A stretch of 7,845 nt of DNA from Burkholderiales bacterium (GTDB taxonomy: Bacteria > Pseudomonadota > Gammaproteobacteria > Burkholderiales > JACMKV01): the NCBI GenBank assembly GCA_014379915.1, contig JACMKV010000308.1, positions 1 through 7,845 on the forward strand. The letters are read 5' to 3'. The notes under the pieces are model-generated. The model did not search any database, was not told the DNA's origin, and was given only the letters and a program-made list of their open reading frames with translations. This document shows positions 1 to 6,800 of this stretch, one piece after another. The first letter of the stretch is position 1; each line of letters starts with the position of its first letter. The translations under genes were made by a program, and so were the position numbers.

Positions 1-1
1 A

Positions 2-1294
2 ACGACGCGCTTCCATGGCTACGACGTGCTGCAGTACAACGCGCAAATTCTCGCGATCTACAAAGAAGGCGTATCCGTGGAAATGATCAATGCCGGCGAT
101 GCGGCCGTCATCGTGCTGAACGAGACACCGTTCTACGCGGAATCCGGCGGCCAGGTCGGCGACACCGGGATGTTGCTTGCCGGCCACGGCACGTTCCGCG
201 TTGACGACACGCAGAAAATCCAGGCCGACGTGTTCGGGCACCAGGGCGTGCTGCAAATGGGGCGCCTCGCGGTTGGCAACGCGGTCGATGCCGAAGTCGA
301 TTGCGCGGCTCGCTCGGCAACCGTGTATAACCACTCGGCAACGCATCTGATGCACGCCGCGCTGCGCCAGGTGTTGGGCAAGCACGTCACCCAGAAAGGT
401 TCACTGGTCGATCGTCACCGCACGCGTTTCGATTTTTCACACCCCTCTCCTGTCACGCCCGAGCAACTGCGCGAAATCGAAGCGCTGGTCAACCGCGAAA
501 TCCGTCGCAATCACCCGGTCGAACCGCGTTTGATGAAATACGACGACGCGATCAAGACGGGTGCAATGGCGCTGTTCGGCGAGAAATACGGCAATGAAGT
601 TCGCGTGATCGGCATGGGCGATTTTTCGACCGAGCTGTGCGGCGGCACGCACGTGAAGCGCAGCGGCGACATCGGTTTTTTCAAGATCGTGTCGGAATCT
701 GGCGTTGCCGCCGGTATTCGCCGCGTTGAAGCGGTAACGGCGGATAGCGCATTGAATTACGTACAGCAGCAACAACAAACCATGCAGGAAATCGCCGGAT
801 CGCTGAAAGCGCAGCCGAACGAAGTCGGCCAAAAAATCGGTCAGGTGCTCGACAACGTGCGCGCGCTCGAAAAAGAACTGGCACGCCTGAAAGCCAGGCT
901 CGCCAATACGTCGAGCGGCGATCTGGTCAGCCAGGCAGTCGATGTCGATGGCGTCAAAGTGCTCGCTGCCGCACTCGAAAATGCCGATGCAAAATCGTTG
1001 CGCGAAGCGGTCGACAAATTGAAAGACAAACTGAAATCGTGCGTCGTCGTGCTCGCCTCGCACGACGGCGCGAAGGTTACGCTGATCGCCGGCGTCTCCT
1101 CCGATTTGACCGATCGCATCAAAGCCGGTGAACTCGCCAACTTCGTCGCGCAGCAGGTGGGCGGCAAGGGCGGAGGCCGGGCGGATATGGCGCAGGCCGG
1201 TGGAGATCTTCCGGAGAAGTTGCCGGTTGCCCTGGCTGCGGTTCCGGAGTGGTCAAGGCAGAAGCTTCGCAGCGAACAAGCGGAGACGACGTAA
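2..1294 (+). CDS. alaS: Alanyl-tRNA synthetase, C-terminal half (5' end outside window)
   Basis: Charges tRNA-Ala with alanine in the cytoplasm and clears mischarged Ser/Gly-tRNA-Ala. The reading frame is open from the left edge; 430 codons are visible, roughly the second half of a protein usually near 875 residues. Seen in order: the ETPFYAESGGQVGDTG segment that opens the editing region (about 121-168); the editing-site zinc ligands HSATH (332-346) and CGGTH (638-652); the SGVAAGIRRVEAVT segment (about 700-740); a Gln/Leu/Lys-rich coiled-coil linker (about 764-905); and the C-Ala domain with its glycine-rich GGKGGGRADMAQAGG motif (about 1159-1205). That motif usually reads GGGRPD, so alanine replaces a commonly conserved proline, probably a tolerated change. 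The aminoacylation core lies left of the window. The gene ends in TAA and is followed by 95 nt before the convergent toxin gene. The family assignment is secure. Confidence 0.98.
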   Translation, partial: TTRFHGYDVLQYNAQILAIYKEGVSVEMINAGDAAVIVLNETPFYAESGGQVGDTGMLLAGHGTFRVDDTQKIQADVFGHQGVLQMGRLAVGNAVDAEVDCAARSATVYNHSATHLMHAALRQVLGKHVTQKGSLVDRHRTRFDFSHPSPVTPEQLREIEALVNREIRRNHPVEPRLMKYDDAIKTGAMALFGEKYGNEVRVIGMGDFSTELCGGTHVKRSGDIGFFKIVSESGVAAGIRRVEAVTADSALNYVQQQQQTMQEIAGSLKAQPNEVGQKIGQVLDNVRALEKELARLKARLANTSSGDLVSQAVDVDGVKVLAAALENADAKSLREAVDKLKDKLKSCVVVLASHDGAKVTLIAGVSSDLTDRIKAGELANFVAQQVGGKGGGRADMAQAGGDLPEKLPVALAAVPEWSRQKLRSEQAETT

Positions 1295-1389
1295 TTCCGT
1301 TGAACTCCCGGGACTGTGCTGCAAGCCGCGGTTCGTCATAGCGTTCAGGGTAACCGCGTGGTGGGGCGCTCGTGTTTTGGAGGCTAGCA

Positions 1390-1683
1390 CTATTTGCGGC
1401 CGACCCAGTAGCCGGGACGTCGTCGATGGTGTGCCACCGCGATTACCCGAAGCTCCTCGGCGGCAATCTGATAGATGAATGCTGTAAGCGACCCCGCGGA
1501 GGAGGTAGCGCCTTCGTGTACCCTGGACGACGCCCTGAGCTTGGGATTGGCGAGAATGAGGTTGGCCGTGCGTTCGAACGCGGCCAGCAAAGCAAACCCA
1601 AGCTCGACACTGGCGCTCGCCGTATAGTAAGCCGCAGCATCATGCAACTCATTAAGCGCAGGCGGAACAATAACCAGCTTCAC
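1390..1683 (-). CDS. ParE/RelE-family toxin, core scrambled by compensating frameshifts (probably inactive)
   Basis: 97-residue product starting at GTG (1683), which overlaps the antitoxin stop as GTGA; there is no Shine-Dalgarno of its own, so translation is probably coupled. The N-terminus (VKLVIVPPALNELHDAAAYY) and C-terminus (LRVIAVAHHRRRPGYWVGR) match ParE/RelE toxins, which inhibit gyrase or cleave mRNA. Residues 50-69 (RASSRVHEGATSSAGSL...) do not. The alternative frame over exactly 1537-1478 reads QGVVQGTRRRYLLRG followed by VAYSI, the expected ParE core, and joins IYQIAAEEL if one C is removed at 1477. One missing base near 1537-1539 plus one extra base near 1477 would explain this with no net shift. 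The ORF stays open and full length, but its central strands are probably destroyed. The alternative explanation is two sequencing errors in 60 bp. The antitoxin beside it looks intact. Confidence 0.85.
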   Translation of the reverse strand: MKLVIVPPALNELHDAAAYYTASASVELGFALLAAFERTANLILANPKLRASSRVHEGATSSAGSLTAFIYQIAAEELRVIAVAHHRRRPGYWVGRK

Positions 1684-1904
1684 TTCAACGCAGCACGGAC
1701 TTGCCCGAGAGCCTCGGCGATTGGAATGACTTGAACTGCTCCGCTCTCGACATCGGCGATGCGACGCTCGACCTCGTCCGCCCACGCGTCCTCGATCTCG
1801 GCGTCCTCATCGAGGCTCGCCAGCAATCGCTGCGCGAGCGCGGCGCGCTCTCCCGATGTGAGCTTCAGGGTCTCTGCCTCCAGTATCTCGAGCTGGGTTT
1901 CCAT
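1680..1904 (-). CDS. Addiction module antitoxin (PF09720-like), partner of the ParE/RelE toxin
   Basis: 74-residue acidic, helical protein that starts METQLEILEAETLKL and continues TSGERAALAQRLLASLDED, then AWADEVERRIADVESGAVQ and a C-terminal IPIAEALGQVRAAL. This is the usual layout of unstable antitoxins: an L-x-x-x-ER-x-x-LAQ-x-LL-x-SLD core followed by a W-x-x-E-x-x-RR helix with a D-x-G-x-V-x-x-IP ending. Such proteins bind and neutralise the toxin and usually repress their own operon. The ATG at 1904 is chosen because GGAGA (1917-1913) sits 8 nt upstream and the family homology begins there; the frame extends further upstream with Arg-rich junk. It overlaps the toxin start by 4 nt and lies 64 nt after the metallopeptidase gene. 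It appears intact while its toxin does not, as expected for a decaying module. Confidence 0.9.
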   Translation of the reverse strand: METQLEILEAETLKLTSGERAALAQRLLASLDEDAEIEDAWADEVERRIADVESGAVQVIPIAEALGQVRAALK

Positions 1905-1912
1905 GGTCGGAA

Positions 1913-1938
1913 TCTCCGCGTGCCTACAGCGAATTCTA
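1913..1938 (-). promoter_or_regulatory. Possible -10 box and ribosome binding site of the toxin-antitoxin operon
   Basis: On the minus strand TAGAAT (1938-1933) resembles a sigma-70 -10 box, and GGAGA (1917-1913) is a good Shine-Dalgarno 8 nt before the antitoxin ATG. Just upstream, the plus strand at 1941-1957 carries a tandem ATTGCGA/ATTGCGC motif that could serve as an autoregulatory operator. No convincing -35 hexamer is seen at the right spacing, so the promoter is tentative; read-through from the peptidase gene is also possible. Confidence 0.3.
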
Positions 1939-1968
1939 CTGCGATTGCGAATTGCGCGTCTGGGAAGG

Positions 1969-2937
1969 CTAACCTCTTTTCTCCGTAATCGCCCGCCGTA
2001 TCGCCGCCAACGGCGCATCTTCGTTGAACGTTACCGTTCCGCCGCTTCGCTCGACACCAAGTTGCGCCCACAGCTTGTCGAGCTCGACATCGGCTGGCGC
2101 GGCCTTCATGCGCTTATAGGTTTCCTGCAGAACCGGAACGCCGGTCGCCTCATCGCCAATCCGCAGAACGCGTGAAATCGGCCAGCTTTTTTCGATGTTG
2201 CCGCCCGCCCGATTGATCGCACGCAGGGCGTCTTGCAGACCACGCTTATTTGCTGTGCGTTGACGAATCTCGATATCGGCCAGTAGACAAAACAGTGCGC
2301 CGCCCCAGTAGGTTCGACCCCAGGTCGGTGTGTGATCGAGCCCGCCGTCGCCTGCTTGCGGCAAACCATTGGGAAGCCCGTCAACCATGCTCACCCATAC
2401 CTGCGCCGCACTCAGTTGACCGGCTTGGGCACGCGCGATCGGTTCGACATAGGTCGCGATCCCCTCTTCCAGCCAATGTTGCGGCGAGCGCATTCCGGGC
2501 AGCGCGAGATGCACCATCTCGTGCGTCATCACCCAATCGCGCGCGAAATGCCGTTCGGCGCTCGAACTGCCAACCGATACCTTGATCGCCGCGCCGCCGT
2601 AGCCATACGACGTTCCGCCACGCACCCCTGCTCCCGCTACAGGCATCACGAGAATCTGGACGTCCTTGACCGGGAATTGGCCGTAGTAAGCCGCGGTCGC
2701 CCGCGCCGAATGCGTAATCCAGTCGATGATTGCGATGCGCGGCAGAACCTGCTCACTCGGCGCAAAGGCGATTTCCAGGGCACTACCCCCTACCTCGATC
2801 CGTTCTAAAGCTAGCGCGGAAAACGCCGCGTACGGTTTTCCAGCCGTCTCAAAGTTACCGACAGCGCGCGCTTCGGTCATAAGGGTGGCGGATAGAACTG
2901 CTGCCGCCAGGCATTTGCTCAAACTCCGTCTGTGCAC
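1969..2937 (-). CDS. Secreted gluzincin-type metallopeptidase-like protein (Peptidase_MA-like)
   Basis: 322-residue product if translation starts at GTG 2937. The start is chosen because it gives a normal signal peptide: basic VHRRSLSKC, hydrophobic LAAAVLSATLM, then cleavage after TEARA. The same frame stays open upstream to an ATG at 3045 and a GTG at 3063, but those would bury the signal peptide about 40 residues in. The catalytic signature is HEMVH (residues 139-143; His codon at 2523-2521) followed 14 residues later by the Glu of WLEEGIATYVE, the third zinc ligand in gluzincins such as M1 and M61. Upstream, a glycine-rich GGTSYGYGGAAIKVS stretch probably forms the edge strand before the active helix. 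It probably acts in the periplasm or outside the cell; the substrate is unknown. No lipobox or membrane segment beyond the signal is seen. It diverges from the sigma-54 promoter region and lies 64 nt upstream of the toxin-antitoxin pair in the same direction. The exact peptidase family is uncertain. Confidence 0.85.
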   Translation of the reverse strand: MHRRSLSKCLAAAVLSATLMTEARAVGNFETAGKPYAAFSALALERIEVGGSALEIAFAPSEQVLPRIAIIDWITHSARATAAYYGQFPVKDVQILVMPVAGAGVRGGTSYGYGGAAIKVSVGSSSAERHFARDWVMTHEMVHLALPGMRSPQHWLEEGIATYVEPIARAQAGQLSAAQVWVSMVDGLPNGLPQAGDGGLDHTPTWGRTYWGGALFCLLADIEIRQRTANKRGLQDALRAINRAGGNIEKSWPISRVLRIGDEATGVPVLQETYKRMKAAPADVELDKLWAQLGVERSGGTVTFNEDAPLAAIRRAITEKRG

Positions 2938-3047
2938 ATGATTTATCGACGTTTCCAGCGAATCGGAAAGGTGACCCCCAGCGCTTTCCTGCCGCTCAAC
3001 GAGCTTTCTTTCCCTTCGGGCAGATAACGCAAAGACAGCGAGCATTT

Positions 3048-3059
3048 CGGAATATTCCG
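3048..3059. promoter_or_regulatory. Perfect 12-bp palindrome CGGAATATTCCG, candidate operator
   Basis: CGGAATATTCCG is its own reverse complement. It lies about 110 bp upstream of the preferred peptidase start and 3 nt upstream of the alternative ATG at 3045, inside the divergent region shared with the sigma-54 unit. Dyads of this kind can bind dimeric repressors. No regulator can be assigned, and a 12-bp palindrome can occur by chance. Confidence 0.25.
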
Positions 3060-3107
3060 TCACAAAGTGCCGCAGTTAGTTGTACCAGTCGCCTTTATAA
3101 CGTATTT

Positions 3108-3131
3108 ACAGAGCCTTACATAGATCTCTGT
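3108..3131. promoter_or_regulatory. Inverted repeat ACAGAG-N12-CTCTGT, possible activator binding site
   Basis: Six-base arms at 3108-3113 and 3126-3131 with a 12-nt spacer. The inner edge is 91 bp upstream of the -24 element at 3223. Sigma-54 promoters need an AAA+ activator, which typically binds dyad sites 80-150 bp upstream, so spacing and symmetry fit an upstream activating sequence. The identity of the activator is unknown. The dyad also lies upstream of the divergent peptidase gene and could act there instead. Confidence 0.35.
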
Positions 3132-3222
3132 GATTCGTTTGATAAGTATGAAGGGTGTTAAAGTCAGCCGATTGATTCATACCGTAAGTAAGTTCTTATG
3201 TTTGCTCTGCATGCATATGAAA

Positions 3223-3237
3223 TGGCACGGTGTTTGC
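3223..3237 (+). promoter_or_regulatory. Sigma-54 (RpoN) -24/-12 promoter
   Basis: TGGCACG (3223-3229), N4 (GTGT), TTGC (3234-3237) matches the consensus TGGCACR-N4-TTGC at every fixed position; only the following W is G. GG at 3224-3225 and GC at 3236-3237 have the required 10-bp spacing. With the C of the GC at -12, transcription should start near 3249. The flanks are AT-richer than the neighbouring coding DNA. It faces right, away from the metallopeptidase, and the only unit it can serve in the window is the putative RNA that follows. Confidence 0.8.
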
Positions 3238-3248
3238 GACATACAAAT

Positions 3249-3414
3249 CAGGTTTGGTAGATGTTTTGCTGCAGGCCCCTGCGGCGTGGCGCGATCTACT
3301 GCTTTCGACAAAAAATAGTCGTGGGGAGAAGCAGTCGGGTTGGAGTCTAGCCTCTTGCGACGAGAGTCGCGGGAACGGGCAGGCAGTTTTTGGGAGGGAC
3401 TCCCTCCCCTTTTT
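3249..3414 (+). ncRNA. Putative sigma-54-dependent structured small RNA, about 166 nt
   Basis: Bounded by a near-perfect sigma-54 promoter and an intrinsic terminator, with no convincing protein gene between them. Four hairpins follow one another without overlap. Hairpin 1 (3267-3274 with 3279-3286) has 8 pairs, two of them G-U, and loop GCCC. Hairpin 2 pairs ACTGCTT (3298-3304) with AAGCAGT (3329-3335) and CGAC (3306-3309) with GTCG (3318-3321), leaving an A-rich loop AAAAAATA and a single-stranded TGGGGAG on the 3' side. Hairpin 3 (3353-3361 with 3366-3374) has 9 pairs including two G-U and a GAGA loop of the GNRA type. The terminator hairpin closes the unit. A 29-codon ORF from ATG 3261 to TAG 3350 lies inside; it has only a weak AGG upstream and a Cys/Arg-rich product, so it is probably not translated. 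I recognise no known RNA family. The sequence supports a transcription unit; a regulatory role is inferred. Confidence 0.55.
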
Positions 3415-3415
3415 A
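3392..3415 (+). terminator. Intrinsic terminator of the putative small RNA
   Basis: GGGAGGG (3392-3398), loop ACT, CCCTCCC (3402-3408), then C and five T (3410-3414). It has a perfect 7-bp GC-rich stem and a U-tract on the plus strand only; the minus-strand side lacks a T-run, so it serves rightward transcription. It overlaps the stop codon of the minus-strand ORF at 3413. Confidence 0.75.
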
Positions 3416-3601
3416 GCGCTCTTTTGAAAAGAGATCGATAAAAAGGTACAAAGCATCCGGACCAGCATTGGAGACGGAGCCGTCGACAACGTTCCGGCCG
3501 GGCTCCTTAATCATCGCAAATGCTCGCGTGCCCTTTCCCAGATTTTCGCGGCGCCACTCGGGCCGCAAGTCATCGGTTGCTTCAGACTTAGGCATCTTCA
3601 T
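3413..3601 (-). pseudogene. Short ORF, possible remnant of a small conserved protein
   Basis: 62 codons from ATG 3601 (second ATG at 3595) to TAA. No Shine-Dalgarno precedes either ATG. The N-terminal part reads MPKSEATDDLRPEWRREN then LGKG. This resembles, from memory, the start of short uncharacterised proteins that read DDLRPEY-x-R-x-DLGKGVRGKY and are often found beside toxin genes. The match stops after LGKGTR, and the rest (AFAMIKEPGRNVVDGS, then a hydrophobic YLFIDLF end) does not look like that family, which suggests a truncated or decayed copy. The frame continues open upstream to 3859, but there it only crosses the palindromic repeat. It could equally be a chance ORF. Confidence 0.25.
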
Positions 3602-3874
3602 AGATTTCTGCGCTAGTTGCGCGACGAGCATGATCACCCGAGTGCGTTTGTTTCGAGAGGTGTCCCCTCCCCGCGCTTCTTTTTTTTCCCTCCCTGTTCG
3701 GAGGGGGCGACCCGCAATCGCGGGATGGTTCCACCTGGAAGTGAAATCTAGCCCAACCATCCCCGCGCTTCGCGTCGCCCCTCCCTGGAAAGCAGGGAGG
3801 AATTCGACGACATGACAAGTGCGACCAGCGCGCGTAACGCCAAATGTCGCCGAGACCATTCCACTGATCGCAAC
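3602..3874. other. Gene-free stretch between the repeat-protein operon and the short ORF
   Basis: 273 bp. It contains the palindromic element described separately, its 12-base partial copy at 3668-3679 and an eight-T run at 3680-3687. No RNA gene, promoter or protein-coding signal is seen. The open frames crossing it on both strands give low-complexity Arg/Pro-rich products with no family resemblance. Confidence 0.6.
3689..3800. repeat. 112-bp imperfect palindrome, REP/MITE-like intergenic repeat
   Basis: The two arms, about 48 bp each, align as inverted copies around a centre near 3745. Both begin CCTCCCTG at the outer end and share GGAGGGG-GCGAC in the middle and GGGATGGTT at the inner end (3722-3730 against 3752-3760). 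Nested hairpins exist: CCTCCCTG-GAAAG-CAGGGAGG (3780-3800, perfect 8-bp stem), CCCTCC...GGAGGG (left arm) and CCCGC-AATC-GCGGG. A 12-base direct copy of the right-arm segment TCCCCGCGCTTC (3760-3771) occurs at 3668-3679, followed by a T-rich run, so the element may extend left. It contains no gene and sits 75 nt after the end of the repeat-protein operon, where it could stabilise or end that mRNA, although no T-run follows it on the minus strand. Confidence 0.6.
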
Positions 3875-6800
3875 CTACTCGATCCGAATGCGAAACGTCA
3901 GCGTGAAGTTTGAGCCGGCGTTGAAGACGCCCTTGGGATTGATGCGAACGTGGGTTACCGCAGGATCAACGCCGTTGGCATTCGCCGTGGGCGTGTACGT
4001 GTAGCTTGCGCCGCCGTCGTTGGAAAAGCTGAGATCGGTCGCTCTGATATAAGTGAGGCCGCTTGACGGCGCCCCGTTGGTGAAAGCAACCGGTCCCGAC
4101 CCCACACTGCCGAAATCGCCGACGAAAAGATTGGTGTTCGCAGGCAGCGCGTCGGTAATGACGACTGAGTTGAGGTCGATCGGGACCGCTCCTGGATTGC
4201 TGACGACCAACGCGTAGTTGACGAAACCGCCAGGGATACGCTTGGGATTGGTCGTGCCATTGAAAGGGTCCGAGAAGGCAGTCGAGCTTTTTACGATGGT
4301 CAGCGGCAGGATTACCGTCAGCGTATCGCTCGCCGCGACCGCGTTCGCACTCGCGTTCGACGTCGTCAAACCGCCAGCCGGGATGTTGTTGACATGCGCG
4401 CCCATCGTGCTGCTGATGACGTTTACGGAAACCGTGCAGGAGCCACCGGCGGGTATCGTTCCGCCAATTAAGGCAACGCTCGGCCCATTGGCCGCCGCCG
4501 TCACCGTGCCCCCGCACGTTGTCGACGCGCCGGGGCTGGGGCCGTTTTTAATCGCAACCGGGTAAGTATCGGTGAACGCCGCGCCGGTAATTGCCGCGCC
4601 GGCGTTCGGATTGGTCAAGGTGATCGTCAGCACGCTGACGCCGTTGACGTTTATCGGATCGGGCGCGAAGTTCTTGCTGATCGTTGGCCGATTGAGCACC
4701 GTCAGGGTTGCGGAAGCGGTGTTGCCGCCGGGGACCATCGGCGCAGAACCATTGTTCCCCGTGCTCGCTGTCACATTGCCGCTTACGTTGTTGTAAGTGC
4801 CGGGCGTCGCGCTGGTGACCTGTACCGAAACCGTGCACGTGCTGTTAGCCGGCATATCGTTTGGGCTGCCGCCAGCTCCCGGCGTCCCATCGAGACCGAT
4901 TGTATTTCCACCGGCTGCACCGCCGGTCGTACCCGCAGCACCGCCAGCAACGTTGTCGCAATTGCTGCTTACGTTCGGAGGCGTCGCGTTGACGAGGCCC
5001 AACGGGTAGACGTCCGTGAAAGCGACGTTGTTCAGCGTCTGACCGTTAGGATTTCTTATCGTGAAGGTCAAGGTTGACACGCCGCTCACAGGAATTTGGG
5101 TGGTGGTGAATGTCTTGCTGATAACCGGCGGCGCGCGCCCGTTCTGAACGGTCAAGGTCGCCAAGGCCGTGCCACCGGCAGCGCTGTTGCTTGAAGTGAC
5201 TGTCCCGGTAGTGTTGTTGTAAGTGCCGGTGTTCCCACTGGTTACCTCGACGGTCACCGCGCAGCTTCCGCCCGGGAGTATCGTGCCGCCGCTAAAGCCT
5301 ATGGTGTCCTGGTTAGCGACCCCGCCGGTGCGCGCGCCCGTGCTTCCGCTGGTACAACTCAGCGTTGGATTGGGTGTAGTAAAGTTATCCAGGTTCGCCG
5401 GATAGGTATCGCTGACCGCGACGCTAGTCAGCGTAGCAACTGCGTTCGGATTGCTAATTACCAGCGTCAGGGTCGAGGCCCCGTTATCTTGTATCGTCGC
5501 CGGGCTGAAAGATTTTGCGACGGTCGGCGGCGAGATGTTTAGCACACTCAAGGTCGCGCTGGCCGCAGCGGTGCTGTTAACGCCATTGGTCGTGGTGATG
5601 CCGCCCGCCGGAATCGTATTGTTGTACGATCCGACCGTCGCGCTCCTGACGTTAACCGTCACCGTACACGAGCCGCTCGCCGGAATCGTTCCGCCCGACA
5701 ATGCGACACTGCCGCCGCCTGCCGCCGCCGTCGCGCTGCCGCCGCAAGTGGTCGCGGCGCCAGACGGCGTTGAATTGATCAGGCCTGCGGGATAAGTATC
5801 GGTGAATGCGGCGGCCGTCATCGCCGTGGTGTTCGGATTGGTCAATGTGATGGTCAGCAGCGCTGACGTGTTTGAATTAACCGGATTCGGATTGAACGAC
5901 TTGGCGACCGTAGGTGGCGCATGCACAACCAGCGTCGCGCTCGCGGTGTTTCCCGTGCCGCCGTTGGTGCTGGTCACCGCACCAATCGTGTTCGGATAAC
6001 TCGCATTGCTCGCGCTGGTTACGTCTACGGTGATCGTGCAACTGCCGCTGACGGGAATCGAGCCACCGGTGATCCCGATGCTGTTGCCGTTGGCCACGCC
6101 GCCAGTAATCGTCGCGCCTGAGCAAGTCGTCGTCGGCGACGGCGTGCCAGTGTTGACCAGTCCCGCCGGATAGGTATCGCTGACCGCGACGCCGGTCAAG
6201 ACTTGATCGGGGTTTGGATTGGTGATGGTCAAGGTCAACGCAGATACGCCATTGACCGCGATCGGGCTCGCGCTGAACGATTTGTCGATGACCGGATTGC
6301 GTGTGATGGTGGTGGTGTCCGTGACGCTGTTGTTCGCCGGATTGCTGTCGGTCAAGAACGATGGCGGTGCGAAATTCGCGGTATTGCTCAAGACGCCCGA
6401 CGCAGTGGAGGAAACCGTTCCAGTGATGGTATAGGTCGCCTGTCCCCCGGCTGCGAGCGTCGCCGAGGTATTGATCGCGTTACCGCTGCCGGCAGCCGCC
6501 GTACAGCTCGATCCGGCGGGAGCCGTGCAAGTCCAGGTGACGCCGGTGATGCTCGCCGGGACGGTGTCGGTCAAAGTTCCGGTCACCGCGTAACCGCCGT
6601 TGTTGGTGGCAACTATCGTGTAAGTCTGCGTGCTTCCCGCCGGAATGAATGTGCGCCCGTCGGTTTTGGTAATCGCTAAATCCGGGCCGGGAATATCTTT
6701 GCCAGCCAGATCGGATACCGGCAGCATTGAGCCAGTCGCGCCGATTGGGGTTGCTGCGCCTCCAAGCGGAGAGACTCCGTAGAGCCGCGTCCTATCGGTT

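Noticed and set aside
437..1063. 208-codon open frame on the minus strand inside alaS
   Set aside because: It lies fully opposite the conserved alaS frame and gives a His/Phe/Arg-rich product with no family features; it is a shadow of alaS codon usage.
1327..1358. Inverted repeat CGCGGTT...AACCGCG after alaS as a terminator
   Set aside because: It has a 7-bp stem but an 18-nt loop and no U-tract on either strand; too weak to call.
2332..2808. 158-codon plus-strand open frame opposite the metallopeptidase
   Set aside because: It is Arg/His/Pro-rich with no recognisable domain, while the minus strand encodes a clear signal peptide and zinc site.
3139..3151. TATCAA-like half of an IHF site (minus strand) between the dyad and the sigma-54 promoter
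   Set aside because: Only the WATCAA half matches; the TTR half is absent at the required spacing.
3130..3318. 62-codon plus-strand ORF with a hydrophobic, Cys-containing N-terminus
   Set aside because: It runs straight through the sigma-54 promoter and the predicted transcript start, has no Shine-Dalgarno and shows no family resemblance.
3230..3427. 65-codon plus-strand ORF through the small-RNA region
   Set aside because: It starts inside the -12 element and continues past the terminator, so it cannot be made from the predicted transcript.
3875..3960. C-terminal sorting signal (PEP-CTERM or similar) on the repeat protein
   Set aside because: The last 30 residues form a beta-strand ending in RIRIE; there is no PEP motif, hydrophobic helix or basic tail.
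4218..6679. Series of plus-strand open frames of 60-158 codons opposite the repeat protein
   Set aside because: They recur with the period of the repeats on the other strand and have Ala/Val/Pro-rich or Arg-rich content; they are shadows of the repeat array.
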